NCBI GenBank assembly: GCA_015057865.1
Contig: SVDH01000001.1
Coordinates: forward strand, 62,001-126,000
Length of the DNA: 64,000 bases
Origin: Lachnospiraceae bacterium
GTDB lineage: Bacteria > Bacillota > Clostridia > Lachnospirales > Lachnospiraceae
Reading direction: 5' to 3'
Part shown: piece after piece, positions 25,137 through 33,104 of the stretch
How positions within the stretch are numbered: position 1 is the stretch's first letter
Layout of the letters: every line of letters starts with the position of its first letter
Made by a program: the position numbers and the translations under genes
Notes under the pieces: model-generated
The model's input: the letters and a program-made list of their open reading frames with translations, nothing else
What the model was told of the DNA's origin: nothing
Database searches by the model: none

Positions 25137-26375
25137 TTAATAGTTTCCGTATTTCATTGTGGTCTCATACCATGCGTCAAAGTTGGCTTCACTGTAATGA
25201 TCCATAACGATCGAGCAGTCCATGACGAATCCGCCGCCGGGTGCGCAGGCATCGAGCATCCGTTTCGTGTCTTCTACGATCTCTTCCGGTTTTCCGTAAG
25301 CAAGCTTTGCACCGGAGATGTTGCCACAGATGCACATATGATCTTTTAATACCTGTTTCGCTTTTGCGATATCGATCTGTTCGAACATACCAAGGATTCC
25401 CTTCGGGAATTCATCGCGAAGGATCTCCAGTCGGGTATGATACTTTCCTTCAAAGAAAATGTATGGTGTCAAACCGAGTTCCAGTTCGTGTTCCACGACT
25501 TTGCGAAGTGACGGCAGATAGAATTCCAGATAGGTTTCATTGCTCATGAAATCATCCGTACCGCCATGCAGCGGCATGAAGACATAGTCAAGCCCTGCAG
25601 CCTTGACCTGGTCAACGCCCTGCAGCGCAAACTCTGTCATGACATCGATCGCAGCTTTGACTTTGTCCGGAATCCCATAAAGATCCATCGGCAGAGTCAG
25701 ATATCCGCGCAGATTGTCTGCGAGCATATCGTATGGTGCACCGACACCGAGGATGCATCCGAGCGGACATTGCATGGAAAGCGCGGTTTCATTGAGCACA
25801 CCCTGTGCCTCCAGCCATTTCGCGGACTGGTCGCCAGCCGCCATCAGAGTCAGGAGCGCTTCGTGCACCTCCGGATCGGCAAAAGCCGCCATGGAAGCAT
25901 AGTGACCGAATTCCACGACATTATTAAAGGAGATCTTTGAAAGCCCTTTCAGTTTTTTGTGCCGGCGCGGCCAGACCTTTGTCATGAAAAAGTGCGCCGG
26001 GTTCTTGATCAGCTCATCATATTCATCCTCTTCCATGTACGTTGCATCACATATCTGGAAGCTCTTCTTTAAATCGATGCCCCAGGTCGCGCCCGGCCAG
26101 TGGATTGCAGTCGTTCCAAGGGGCTCCATGACATTGATCGGATAGTCTGCGGGTGCCCAGAAAAGATCGCTCTCGTAACGGGAGAGGAACTTCTCGACAC
26201 CTTCCTTCATATTGCGGAAATCTATCAATGCCTCGTAGCCTGAGATGCCGCCTGCCTGTGCGTAAACAAGGTTTACTTTGGGCGCGAAGGGGACGCGGTC
26301 GCCTTCTGTTAAATTGATCGCCGCGCGTACGCGGTCGATGCGTTTCTGTAAGGTATTCTCTGTTTCATATGCCAT
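25137..26375 (-). CDS. UroD-superfamily methyltransferase-like protein, long form
   Basis: A 412-residue protein, start preceded by AAGGAGGGA. It is the closest relative of the 21985 protein within the window: similar length, WPGATWGIDLKKSF against INWPGGPKIPDP in the N-terminal third, and the same site pattern, with glutamate (FFEGKYH) in place of the zinc histidine and a late cysteine in FVMDCSIVMD. The operon order is HyuA-like ATPase, hairpin repeat, this gene, LysR, all on the minus strand. This grouping suggests that the ATPase and the methyltransferase act together. Substrate not identifiable. Confidence 0.75.
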   Translation of the reverse strand: MAYETENTLQKRIDRVRAAINLTEGDRVPFAPKVNLVYAQAGGISGYEALIDFRNMKEGVEKFLSRYESDLFWAPADYPINVMEPLGTTAIHWPGATWGIDLKKSFQICDATYMEEDEYDELIKNPAHFFMTKVWPRRHKKLKGLSKISFNNVVEFGHYASMAAFADPEVHEALLTLMAAGDQSAKWLEAQGVLNETALSMQCPLGCILGVGAPYDMLADNLRGYLTLPMDLYGIPDKVKAAIDVMTEFALQGVDQVKAAGLDYVFMPLHGGTDDFMSNETYLEFYLPSLRKVVEHELELGLTPYIFFEGKYHTRLEILRDEFPKGILGMFEQIDIAKAKQVLKDHMCICGNISGAKLAYGKPEEIVEDTKRMLDACAPGGGFVMDCSIVMDHYSEANFDAWYETTMKYGNY

Positions 26376-26461
26376 ATGGAATCCCTCCTTATAAAGCCGA
26401 GGTAACTAACTGGTAATCTTTGAGGATATTTTACCATGAAATGAGGGCTTTGACAAAAAGA

Positions 26462-26557
26462 GAGCATAAGCTGACGGATGGCTCCGTTGCCCTGCGTCAT
26501 AGCCGCCGTATTGCCTGCAAGCAGTCATACGCCGTCTGCGACGCAGGAGCTTATGCG
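26462..26557 (-). repeat. Hairpin element, copy A, downstream of the HyuA-like gene
   Basis: About 96 bases bounded by the inverted sequences GCATAAGCT and AGCTTATGC; one arm and the adjoining bases (26536-26556) match a 21-base stretch at 47617-47637 after the RACE gene, in the same orientation relative to the upstream gene. The inside holds further short inverted repeats (CCTGCGTC and GACGCAGG). It fills most of the gap between the HyuA-like gene and the next gene of the operon. Confidence 0.6.
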
Positions 26558-26558
26558 C

Positions 26559-28544
26559 TCAAATGATATTCCCCTGTGCCGTTACGGTAATGGTTCCGCC
26601 GTGCAGCATCATGCTGGACATGACCAAAGTTTCCTTCTTTCTTTTTGTATGTGTGATTGTGATCTTGCCACGCGCGCCGCGCTCGCGGGCTTTTTCCTCT
26701 GCCGCCTGATACAGATATTCCGTCAAAAGAGAGGCCGCCTCTCCAAATGTTTCTACATCACGCATTTCCTCTCCCAGGAAGATACGGTAGCCCGGCGGAT
26801 CGCCAAACGGGCTGGCGATGATATCTGCGGATTCTTTGACCACGATCTTTCCGGCCAGTGTACCAAGTGCGTTTGCAACCGGTGCGTATTTGGGCAGGAT
26901 GGCATGTGTATGAAGGATCGCAGCAGCTCGTTCCATAAAGATATGTGAAGGGCCGCCGACGCCGATGATCGGGAGGCTGCTTTCAAAGTGTATCTTAGAC
27001 ATGTTCGAAGGATCGTCTTCATACATTTTTTCCAGAAATGCGGAAATGGCTACGGGCATTTCTTCCTGCCATTCCGGGAAGCGGCGGTCGATCAGGATAC
27101 GTTCAATGTTGCAGACGAGCTTTTTGACAAAAGCATCATAGATCCGATCCGGCAGTTCTTCTACCGGGATCTGAATGATCTGTGAAAGCATGCCAGCGGC
27201 GATACGGGAGCTTTCGGTATCGTAGGCATCATAATCTCCGAGAAGGTGCATCATATCGGTCGGGGTCAGACCGAACCGCAGGATCGTTTCATTCTGTTCC
27301 AGTGTAGCAAGCTTCTGTTCGAGCTGATAGCGGCCGTCAATCTCTGCGATTTCATCGATCATCATGGGACCCTTGCGGAGACCGTCGATCAACGTGCGCT
27401 GCCATTCGTTAAACTGCAGTTCAGATTCTGTGCCCGGATCGTGCAGCAAAACGTAACCTTCGTACGGATAACGGTCGAACCAGGAAACCCAGTTCGCGCG
27501 GTCACGAAGCTTTTCCGCGACCTGCGGATATTCCGCACAGACCATTGCGATCGGAATCTGGCGGGTAGGAGATAAGGAGAGCTTCTGACCGTCGTATCGG
27601 ACAGCACTGTCCCCGCCAAGGCCAAAGGTGTCAATAAACATGCCTTTGACAAAGGTCTTCCAGCCATTGATTCGGATGCCGTCATCGACGGTAACGGCCA
27701 TGCCGTCCCGGATGATCGCGACGTCTGTAGTCGTGCCGCCGATGTCGATGATCAGCGCGTCATCATCGCCAGCCATATGAATACCACCGAGTGCACTGGC
27801 GGCAGGGCCGCACAAAAGAGTTTCAACCGGATGTTCCAGGGCAAAAGATTCTTTCATCAGGCTGCCATCGCTTCTGACAACATAGATCGGAACGTTCAGG
27901 TTAAACTCTGCTAAAACATGTTTGACTGCACCGATGAAATCGTGAATGACCGGGATCAGGCGCACGTTCAGATAGGTTCCCGCCCCACGCCGGATAATGT
28001 TGCGGTCAGAGAACAGCTCGCTGCCGCAGATAATCGGGACGTCATACCGTCCCTGCAGAAGTTCCCTGGCTTTTTTTTCAAAGGCGCCGCCGTTTTTTTG
28101 AGGATAAAGCTGTACGATACCAATGGCATCCGCATCTGCAAATGCATCCATCATGGCATATAGATCCTCCCAGTCAGGCGGTGTGGCATCCGTATAACCG
28201 CCTTCCGGCACGCCGTCCATGACAAGGACATCATTCAGAGAGTCAAAACCGTATTCCCGGTAAACCTTCTGCAGAACTTTCCGGTCGGCACCGATCAGCA
28301 AAAGCTTCGCGCGACCGCCGCGTCCTTCTACGCAGGCGTTGGTTGCCAGTGTCGTTGAAAGGGAGACAAAGCGCACTTTTGGAAGGATGTCCGGATCCAG
28401 CATTTTGATCGCGTTGGCGATGCCGTCCTCCAAATGTCTTTTTGTGGTTAATGTTTTTCCTGTTGACAGCACCTGTTCACTGTCCGAATCGTAGATTACG
28501 GCATCCGTGCAGGTGCCGCCGGTATCGATTCCGAGTCCGATCAT
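26559..28544 (-). CDS. Hydantoinase/oxoprolinase-family (HyuA-like) ASKHA ATPase
   Basis: A 661-residue protein starting MIGLGIDTGGTCTDAVIYD, the phosphate-1 loop of the acetate kinase/Hsp70/actin fold; phosphate-2 is visible in DDDALIIDIGGTTTDVAII, and IGVGGPSHIFMERAAAI with ALGTLAGKIVVKES forms the adenosine end. HyuA proteins hydrolyse cyclic amides with ATP, usually with a HyuB partner, but none is present here. ASKHA-fold ATPases also activate corrinoid proteins, and in the methyltransferase setting this is an attractive alternative. The start has AGGAGGA. It is divergent from the PocR-AraC regulator at 28766, which may control it. Confidence 0.8.
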   Translation of the reverse strand: MIGLGIDTGGTCTDAVIYDSDSEQVLSTGKTLTTKRHLEDGIANAIKMLDPDILPKVRFVSLSTTLATNACVEGRGGRAKLLLIGADRKVLQKVYREYGFDSLNDVLVMDGVPEGGYTDATPPDWEDLYAMMDAFADADAIGIVQLYPQKNGGAFEKKARELLQGRYDVPIICGSELFSDRNIIRRGAGTYLNVRLIPVIHDFIGAVKHVLAEFNLNVPIYVVRSDGSLMKESFALEHPVETLLCGPAASALGGIHMAGDDDALIIDIGGTTTDVAIIRDGMAVTVDDGIRINGWKTFVKGMFIDTFGLGGDSAVRYDGQKLSLSPTRQIPIAMVCAEYPQVAEKLRDRANWVSWFDRYPYEGYVLLHDPGTESELQFNEWQRTLIDGLRKGPMMIDEIAEIDGRYQLEQKLATLEQNETILRFGLTPTDMMHLLGDYDAYDTESSRIAAGMLSQIIQIPVEELPDRIYDAFVKKLVCNIERILIDRRFPEWQEEMPVAISAFLEKMYEDDPSNMSKIHFESSLPIIGVGGPSHIFMERAAAILHTHAILPKYAPVANALGTLAGKIVVKESADIIASPFGDPPGYRIFLGEEMRDVETFGEAASLLTEYLYQAAEEKARERGARGKITITHTKRKKETLVMSSMMLHGGTITVTAQGNII

Positions 28545-28618
28545 AAGTCTATCCTCCTATGTGTTCTAATGTATCATAGCATACAAAAGAGGAATGGCAA
28601 AAAATTTGAAATAATATT

Positions 28619-28646
28619 AATTATTCCATTAATCTAAAATTATTCC
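28619..28646. promoter_or_regulatory. Direct repeat in the divergent PocR/HyuA region
   Basis: ATTATTCC occurs at 28620-28627 and again at 28639-28646, 19 bases apart, close to two helical turns, as often seen for AraC-type activators. Both copies lie between the divergent start codons; TATAAT-like boxes are at 28650 and 28689. Confidence 0.3.
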
Positions 28647-28765
28647 CACTATAATATAAAAGCGTGTTTATAATTAATTTTGGTTGTGTATAATAGAAGT
28701 TATATTGAATCTTTTGAAATATTATTGGGATAAAGCGAGATTTGTCAAACGATAGGAATAAAAGG

Positions 28766-30013
28766 ATGGAACCATATATCTACAAATATTATCCAAAAGA
28801 AGATGTGCAGAAAATGCTGACGGCGTTTCACGCCGCGACAGGCATGCATACACAGCTGATCGATGAAAATGGAAAGATCATTTTTGCGGTCGGGAAACCG
28901 GCAGAGTTCTGCCGGCTGTTTGTAGAGCATCTGCCGCCGGGAGACAGCTGCGGAAAGCAGCATGTGGATGCGAGCGTACAGGCGATGGATCTGGGCGAAT
29001 CGTATCTGTTTTGCTGCCATGCAGGAATGTATCATATTGTGTTCCCGATCGTGACGCAGAATACGATGTTCGGCGCGGTGGTGACAGGTCCGTTTCTGAT
29101 GGAAGAACCGGATGCGAATGTTGTGCTGGATCTGACTAAAAAATATGACATTGATACACAGTCTCTTTTGAAAATGTCGGATGCGACGCATGAGATCAAG
29201 GTGGTCTCGCCGGAACTCGCAAACGAGTATTCGCTGCTTTTATATTATCTGATCGGCAGCTTTAACATGAACAGCAAGGATCTGTTGTTAAAAAACCAGG
29301 GCAAGCTGTTTCAGCAGTCAAAGATCGGGGAAGCGATCCACAAGTATAAAACTGCCGGAGAGCGGGAAAAGAAAGAGTATCCGGTGGAACTGGAAAGCCG
29401 TCTGATCACAAAGGTGAAAACCGGTGATCTGGCAGAGGCGAGAAAGGTATTAAATGAGCTTCTCGCGATCCTGATCCTGTATGAGGACTACAGTGTTGAC
29501 CGGCTGAAAGTCCGGATTGTAGAGCTGTGTGCGCTGCTGTCACGTGCCGCGATCGAACGTGGGTCGGATACGAACATGGTATTGGAGATGAATGATCGTC
29601 TGATCAATGCGATCATGAGCTCGGATGACATGAATGATATGTGCTATCAGTTCCAGGAAAACATGGATATCTTTACAGAGAGCCTGTTTTTCTCGTCGGA
29701 TCAGAGCAGTGTCAGCATCAAAAAGGCGACAGAGTATATCGCGGCACATTTTGCGGAGGAGATCTCGCTGGCGGATGTCGCGGACGAGATTCATTTGAAC
29801 CCGTCGTATCTGTCGACACTGTTCAAACAGGTCACGGGGGTTTCTTTTAAGGAGTATTTAAACCGGATCCGTGTCGAGGAAGCACAGCGTCTGCTGCTGA
29901 ACACAGATTATCCGATCATGCACATCGCGGTATCCTGCGGATTCAGCGATCAGAGCTATTTTACAAAAGTATTTAAAAAGCATACCGGACTGACACCAAA
30001 GCAGTACCGGTAA
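28766..30013 (+). CDS. PocR-domain AraC-family transcriptional regulator
   Basis: A 415-residue regulator. ATG 28766 is preferred because GATAGGA stands 8 bases upstream; a TTG 24 bases earlier is possible. The N-terminal 170 residues are a PocR sensory domain (MLTAFHAATGMHTQLIDENG; the cysteine-rich run FCCHAGMYHIVFPI near residue 91-104), named after the regulator of propanediol use and cobalamin synthesis. The C-terminal 100 residues hold two helix-turn-helix units of AraC type (ISLADVADEIHLNPSYLSTL; MHIAVSCGFSDQSYFTKVF). It directly precedes cbiL with overlapping signals, so it probably activates the tetrapyrrole operon and perhaps the divergent ATPase gene. Confidence 0.86.
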   Translation: MEPYIYKYYPKEDVQKMLTAFHAATGMHTQLIDENGKIIFAVGKPAEFCRLFVEHLPPGDSCGKQHVDASVQAMDLGESYLFCCHAGMYHIVFPIVTQNTMFGAVVTGPFLMEEPDANVVLDLTKKYDIDTQSLLKMSDATHEIKVVSPELANEYSLLLYYLIGSFNMNSKDLLLKNQGKLFQQSKIGEAIHKYKTAGEREKKEYPVELESRLITKVKTGDLAEARKVLNELLAILILYEDYSVDRLKVRIVELCALLSRAAIERGSDTNMVLEMNDRLINAIMSSDDMNDMCYQFQENMDIFTESLFFSSDQSSVSIKKATEYIAAHFAEEISLADVADEIHLNPSYLSTLFKQVTGVSFKEYLNRIRVEEAQRLLLNTDYPIMHIAVSCGFSDQSYFTKVFKKHTGLTPKQYR

Positions 30014-30033
30014 TGAGTCGAAGGGAGAAAGAG

Positions 30034-30720
30034 ATGGACAAAGGAATCGCATATGGCGTAGGCGTGGGCCCGGGAGATCCGGAGCTGATGACGGTAAAGG
30101 CAATCCGCCTGATCCGGGAGAATGATGTTATCGCATTGCCCGGGGAAAAACCAAAAGAAACAACCGCATATCAGATCGCGGTGCAGATGGTGCCGGAGCT
30201 CGCAGAAAAGGAGCTGATCCCGATCTATATGCCGATGGTACATGACAAGAAGGTGCAACAGGAAAACCATGAAAAAGGTGCGGCACTGATCGCGTCTTAC
30301 CTCGACCAGGGGAAAAACGTGGTATACTTAACCCTTGGAGATTCGACGGTTTACTGCACGTTTTCTTATCTGCAGCATATCCTGGAGGATCAGGGCTATC
30401 AGACAGCACTTGTCAGCGGCATCACATCTTTCTGCGCGGCAGCGGCGAGGGTCAATATCCCGCTGACGGAGTGGCAGGAGCCGATGCATGTGATCCCTGC
30501 GGTACATCGTCTGAATGAGCCGTTGGATCTGCCGGGAACCTACGTGCTGATGAAATCCGGAAGCAAGATGAAGGAAGTAAAGGATCTTTTGCGTCAGAGC
30601 GGGAAAAAGATTTCCATGGTAGAGAACTGCGGTATGCCGGATGAAAAGATTTATCTGGATGTGGAAGAGATCCCGGACGAAGCGGGGTATTTCTCACTGA
30701 TCATCGCAAAGGAACAGTAA
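30034..30720 (+). CDS. cbiL: Precorrin-2 C20-methyltransferase
   Basis: Methylates cobalt-factor II/cobalt-precorrin-2 at C20. ATG 30034 follows AAGGGAGA; an earlier in-frame ATG at 30013 overlaps the PocR stop. The 228-residue protein has the tetrapyrrole methylase blocks GVGVGPGDPELMTVKAIRL (residues about 8-26), YLTLGDSTVYCTFSYL, VSGITSFCAAAARVNIPL and VENCGMPDEKIY, and is a good CbiL rather than CobA by the spacing after the first glycine loop. It opens a run of genes continuing with little spacing to hemL. Confidence 0.92.
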   Translation: MDKGIAYGVGVGPGDPELMTVKAIRLIRENDVIALPGEKPKETTAYQIAVQMVPELAEKELIPIYMPMVHDKKVQQENHEKGAALIASYLDQGKNVVYLTLGDSTVYCTFSYLQHILEDQGYQTALVSGITSFCAAAARVNIPLTEWQEPMHVIPAVHRLNEPLDLPGTYVLMKSGSKMKEVKDLLRQSGKKISMVENCGMPDEKIYLDVEEIPDEAGYFSLIIAKEQ

Positions 30721-31568
30721 TGATAGAATTACACGACCTAACCAAAAAATTTGAAGAGTTTACGGCAGTAGATCACCTGAACCTGCGCATCGAGACAGGT
30801 GAGTTTTTCGGATTGCTAGGGCCGAACGGTGCCGGCAAGACAACGACGATCAGCATGCTTTCTACGGTACTTCTGCCGACAGAAGGAGAGATCCGGATCG
30901 ACGGCGGAAAGCTTGACAGAAAGGCTTCCGCGGAGAAACGAAAACTGTCTGTCATCACCCAGGAATATTCCATGCGCCAGGATATGACGATGGATGAGGT
31001 GATGGAATACCAGGGGCGCCTTTATTATATGCCGAAAAAGGAGATCAAACAAAAGAGCGATGAGCTTCTGGAGTTTGCCGGTCTGATCGAATACAGGCAC
31101 CGGGTGGTGCGGCATCTTTCGGGAGGTATGAAGCGGAAGCTGATGGTCTGCAGAGCGCTGATGACGGAGCCGGAGATCCTGCTTTTGGATGAGCCTACAG
31201 CCGGAATGGATGCGATCTCCAGACGGCAGATGTGGCAGCTTTTAAGGCAGCTTCACAGCAGGAACATCACGATCCTTTTGACAACACATTATATCGATGA
31301 GGCGCAGTCTCTGTGTGACCGTGTCGCTTTGATCGACAAAGGACGTCTGGACATCATTGACACCCCGCAGAATCTGATCGACACACTGGGGGCGTTTGCC
31401 GTGGACGAGATAGAAAATGATCTGCTCAAAAGCCATTATTTTCCGGATCGTGACGAAGCGATCCGATATCTTTCCGGCGCGGGGCAGGACGCTTCACTCA
31501 GAGCCACGACCCTCGAAGACGTGTTTGTAGAACGGATTGGAAAACGATTGGGACCGCAGGGAAAATAG
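30720..31568 (+). CDS. ABC transporter ATP-binding subunit (ABC-2 type)
   Basis: A 282-residue ATPase: Walker A GPNGAGKTT near residue 33-41, Q-loop around SVITQEYSMRQ, signature HLSGGMKRKL near 136, Walker B ILLLDEPTAGMD near 158, and the H-loop TTHYIDEA. The sequence and the C-terminal extension after residue 210 resemble ATPases of drug- and polysaccharide-export ABC-2 systems. Its start overlaps the cbiL stop by one base, and the permease follows 3 bases after its end. An exporter or flippase role in the tetrapyrrole operon is unusual; it may move a tetrapyrrole or a metal compound, but there is no direct evidence. Confidence 0.85.
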   Translation: MIELHDLTKKFEEFTAVDHLNLRIETGEFFGLLGPNGAGKTTTISMLSTVLLPTEGEIRIDGGKLDRKASAEKRKLSVITQEYSMRQDMTMDEVMEYQGRLYYMPKKEIKQKSDELLEFAGLIEYRHRVVRHLSGGMKRKLMVCRALMTEPEILLLDEPTAGMDAISRRQMWQLLRQLHSRNITILLTTHYIDEAQSLCDRVALIDKGRLDIIDTPQNLIDTLGAFAVDEIENDLLKSHYFPDRDEAIRYLSGAGQDASLRATTLEDVFVERIGKRLGPQGK

Positions 31569-31571
31569 AGC

Positions 31572-32303
31572 ATGGGAATTGTAGCAGTATTATGGGAAAA
31601 ATGGCGGGAGTTCCGTCGGGATTTTTATAAAATCACACTGGCAGCGGTCATTACACCATTGATGTATCTGATCGTATTTGGGCTTGGGATCCAGACGACT
31701 TCACACGGGGAGCCGTATCTGAATTTCCTGATCCCGGGTATCGTGGCACTTTCGACGATGACCGGAAGCTTCAGCGCTGTGGCACAGAACATGAGTGTGC
31801 AGCGGCTATATGAAAAAGCGCTGGACCAGGTCATGGTTTCGCCGACGCCTTTATGGCAGTTTATTATGGGACAGGTCATCGGCGGAAGTCTTCGTGGCAT
31901 GTATTCAGGCGGGATCATTCTGCTTTTGACATTGCCGATCCGTACCGGCCTGGTCTTTAACGGTTTTTCTGTGTTTATCATGTTTTTAAACGGAACAGTG
32001 TTTGCAACGATGGCGCTGGTCTTTTCGTTTCTGGCAAAAAGCTATACCGATGCGCCGCGGTTTACCGCATACATCATCACGCCGATGTCCTTCTTGTGTA
32101 ACACCTTTTTTTCGACAGATCAGATGCCGCGCGGCATCCGTCAGTTCGTGGCATGTCTGCCTCTGTCACAGACAAGTGGTATGATCCGCGGCATTTCTGC
32201 AGGAGAATATGTCGGATTTCGGGGGATCATTGTGCTGCTGATCTATCTGGCGGCTTTTTCGCTGATCTCCGTGATCTTTATTTATAAGAAAAAGACGTTG
32301 TAA
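31572..32303 (+). CDS. ABC-2 type transporter permease
   Basis: A 243-residue membrane protein with about six transmembrane segments (near residues 20-38, 48-70, 95-120, 130-155, 163-180, 215-238). It shows the ABC-2 family block ALDQVMVSPTPLWQFIMGQV and the C-terminal FLCNTFFSTDQMP region. It pairs with the ATPase just before it and forms the full transporter if both subunits are homodimers. Located between cbiL and cbiK, its substrate may belong to tetrapyrrole or cobalt metabolism. Confidence 0.85.
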   Translation: MGIVAVLWEKWREFRRDFYKITLAAVITPLMYLIVFGLGIQTTSHGEPYLNFLIPGIVALSTMTGSFSAVAQNMSVQRLYEKALDQVMVSPTPLWQFIMGQVIGGSLRGMYSGGIILLLTLPIRTGLVFNGFSVFIMFLNGTVFATMALVFSFLAKSYTDAPRFTAYIITPMSFLCNTFFSTDQMPRGIRQFVACLPLSQTSGMIRGISAGEYVGFRGIIVLLIYLAAFSLISVIFIYKKKTL

Positions 32304-32315
32304 AAGGGAGTGCAC

Positions 32316-33104
32316 ATGAAAAGAGAAAAGAATGCAATTCTGGCGGTCAGCTACGGTTCATCGCTTGCGGCAGCCAGAGAGAAAACAATCGATATCATTG
32401 AGAAGGAGCTGGCGGATGCGTTCCCGGACCGTAAGCTGTACTGTGCGTGGACGAGTGAGTTTATGCGTAAACGGGCAAAAGAACAGGATGGATTATCGGT
32501 TCCGAATCTGACAGAAGTTATAGATCAGATGCGAAAGGACGGGATCGAAGATGTGGTTGCGGAGCCGATCTTTGTTGCCTGCGCAAGCGAATACCAGAAG
32601 GTGATCGATGCATTTGAACAGTCGGCCGACGCTTTTTCACAGGTTCGTATCGGGATGCCGCTTTTGGGGTCGGATGAGGATCTTAAGACGGTTGCGACGT
32701 TGCTCCCGAAACTGGAAGAGAAGCTTTCGCCGGAGGATGCGATGGTCTTTATGGCGCACGGATCATCCTCCGCGCCGGAATCCAATCAGATTTTTGTCGA
32801 TCTGTCGGATGAGCTGAAGCGTCAAAGACTTTCGAATGTGATGATCGGAACAATTGACGGTTCACCGGGATTTGATTTCATCCCCAAAACACTTCACGGG
32901 ATGCAACCGGAGAAAGTGATCCTGATGCCGTTTCTGCTTACAGCAGGTGCGCATGTGATCCGGGATATGAGCAGTGACAGAGAAGGCTCCTGGAAAAATC
33001 TTTTAGAGGCAGAAGGTTTTCAGGTAGAGGCGGTTCCGAAAGGGATTGCGGAATATGAAGAGATCAGAGAGATTTTTGTAAGACATGCTTTGGATGCGAG
33101 ATGA
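32316..33104 (+). CDS. cbiK: Anaerobic cobalt chelatase, cytoplasmic
   Basis: Inserts cobalt into sirohydrochlorin, the committed step of anaerobic cobalamin synthesis. ATG 32316 follows AAAGGGA. The 262-residue protein has the CbiK start AILAVSYGSSLAAAREKTID, and the metal-binding histidines in VFMAHGSSS (His148) and TAGAHVIRDM (His213). The third ligand known from Salmonella CbiK is a glutamate; here the block reads GTIDGSPGFD, an aspartate at 181. No signal peptide. It is followed by a gene for a secreted NEAT-like protein, a pairing repeated at 54092-56401. Confidence 0.9.
   Translation: MKREKNAILAVSYGSSLAAAREKTIDIIEKELADAFPDRKLYCAWTSEFMRKRAKEQDGLSVPNLTEVIDQMRKDGIEDVVAEPIFVACASEYQKVIDAFEQSADAFSQVRIGMPLLGSDEDLKTVATLLPKLEEKLSPEDAMVFMAHGSSSAPESNQIFVDLSDELKRQRLSNVMIGTIDGSPGFDFIPKTLHGMQPEKVILMPFLLTAGAHVIRDMSSDREGSWKNLLEAEGFQVEAVPKGIAEYEEIREIFVRHALDAR

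Noticed and set aside
26478..26948. 156-codon plus-strand frame at the end of the HyuA-like gene
   Set aside because: It overlaps a clearly coding minus-strand gene and has no start signals.
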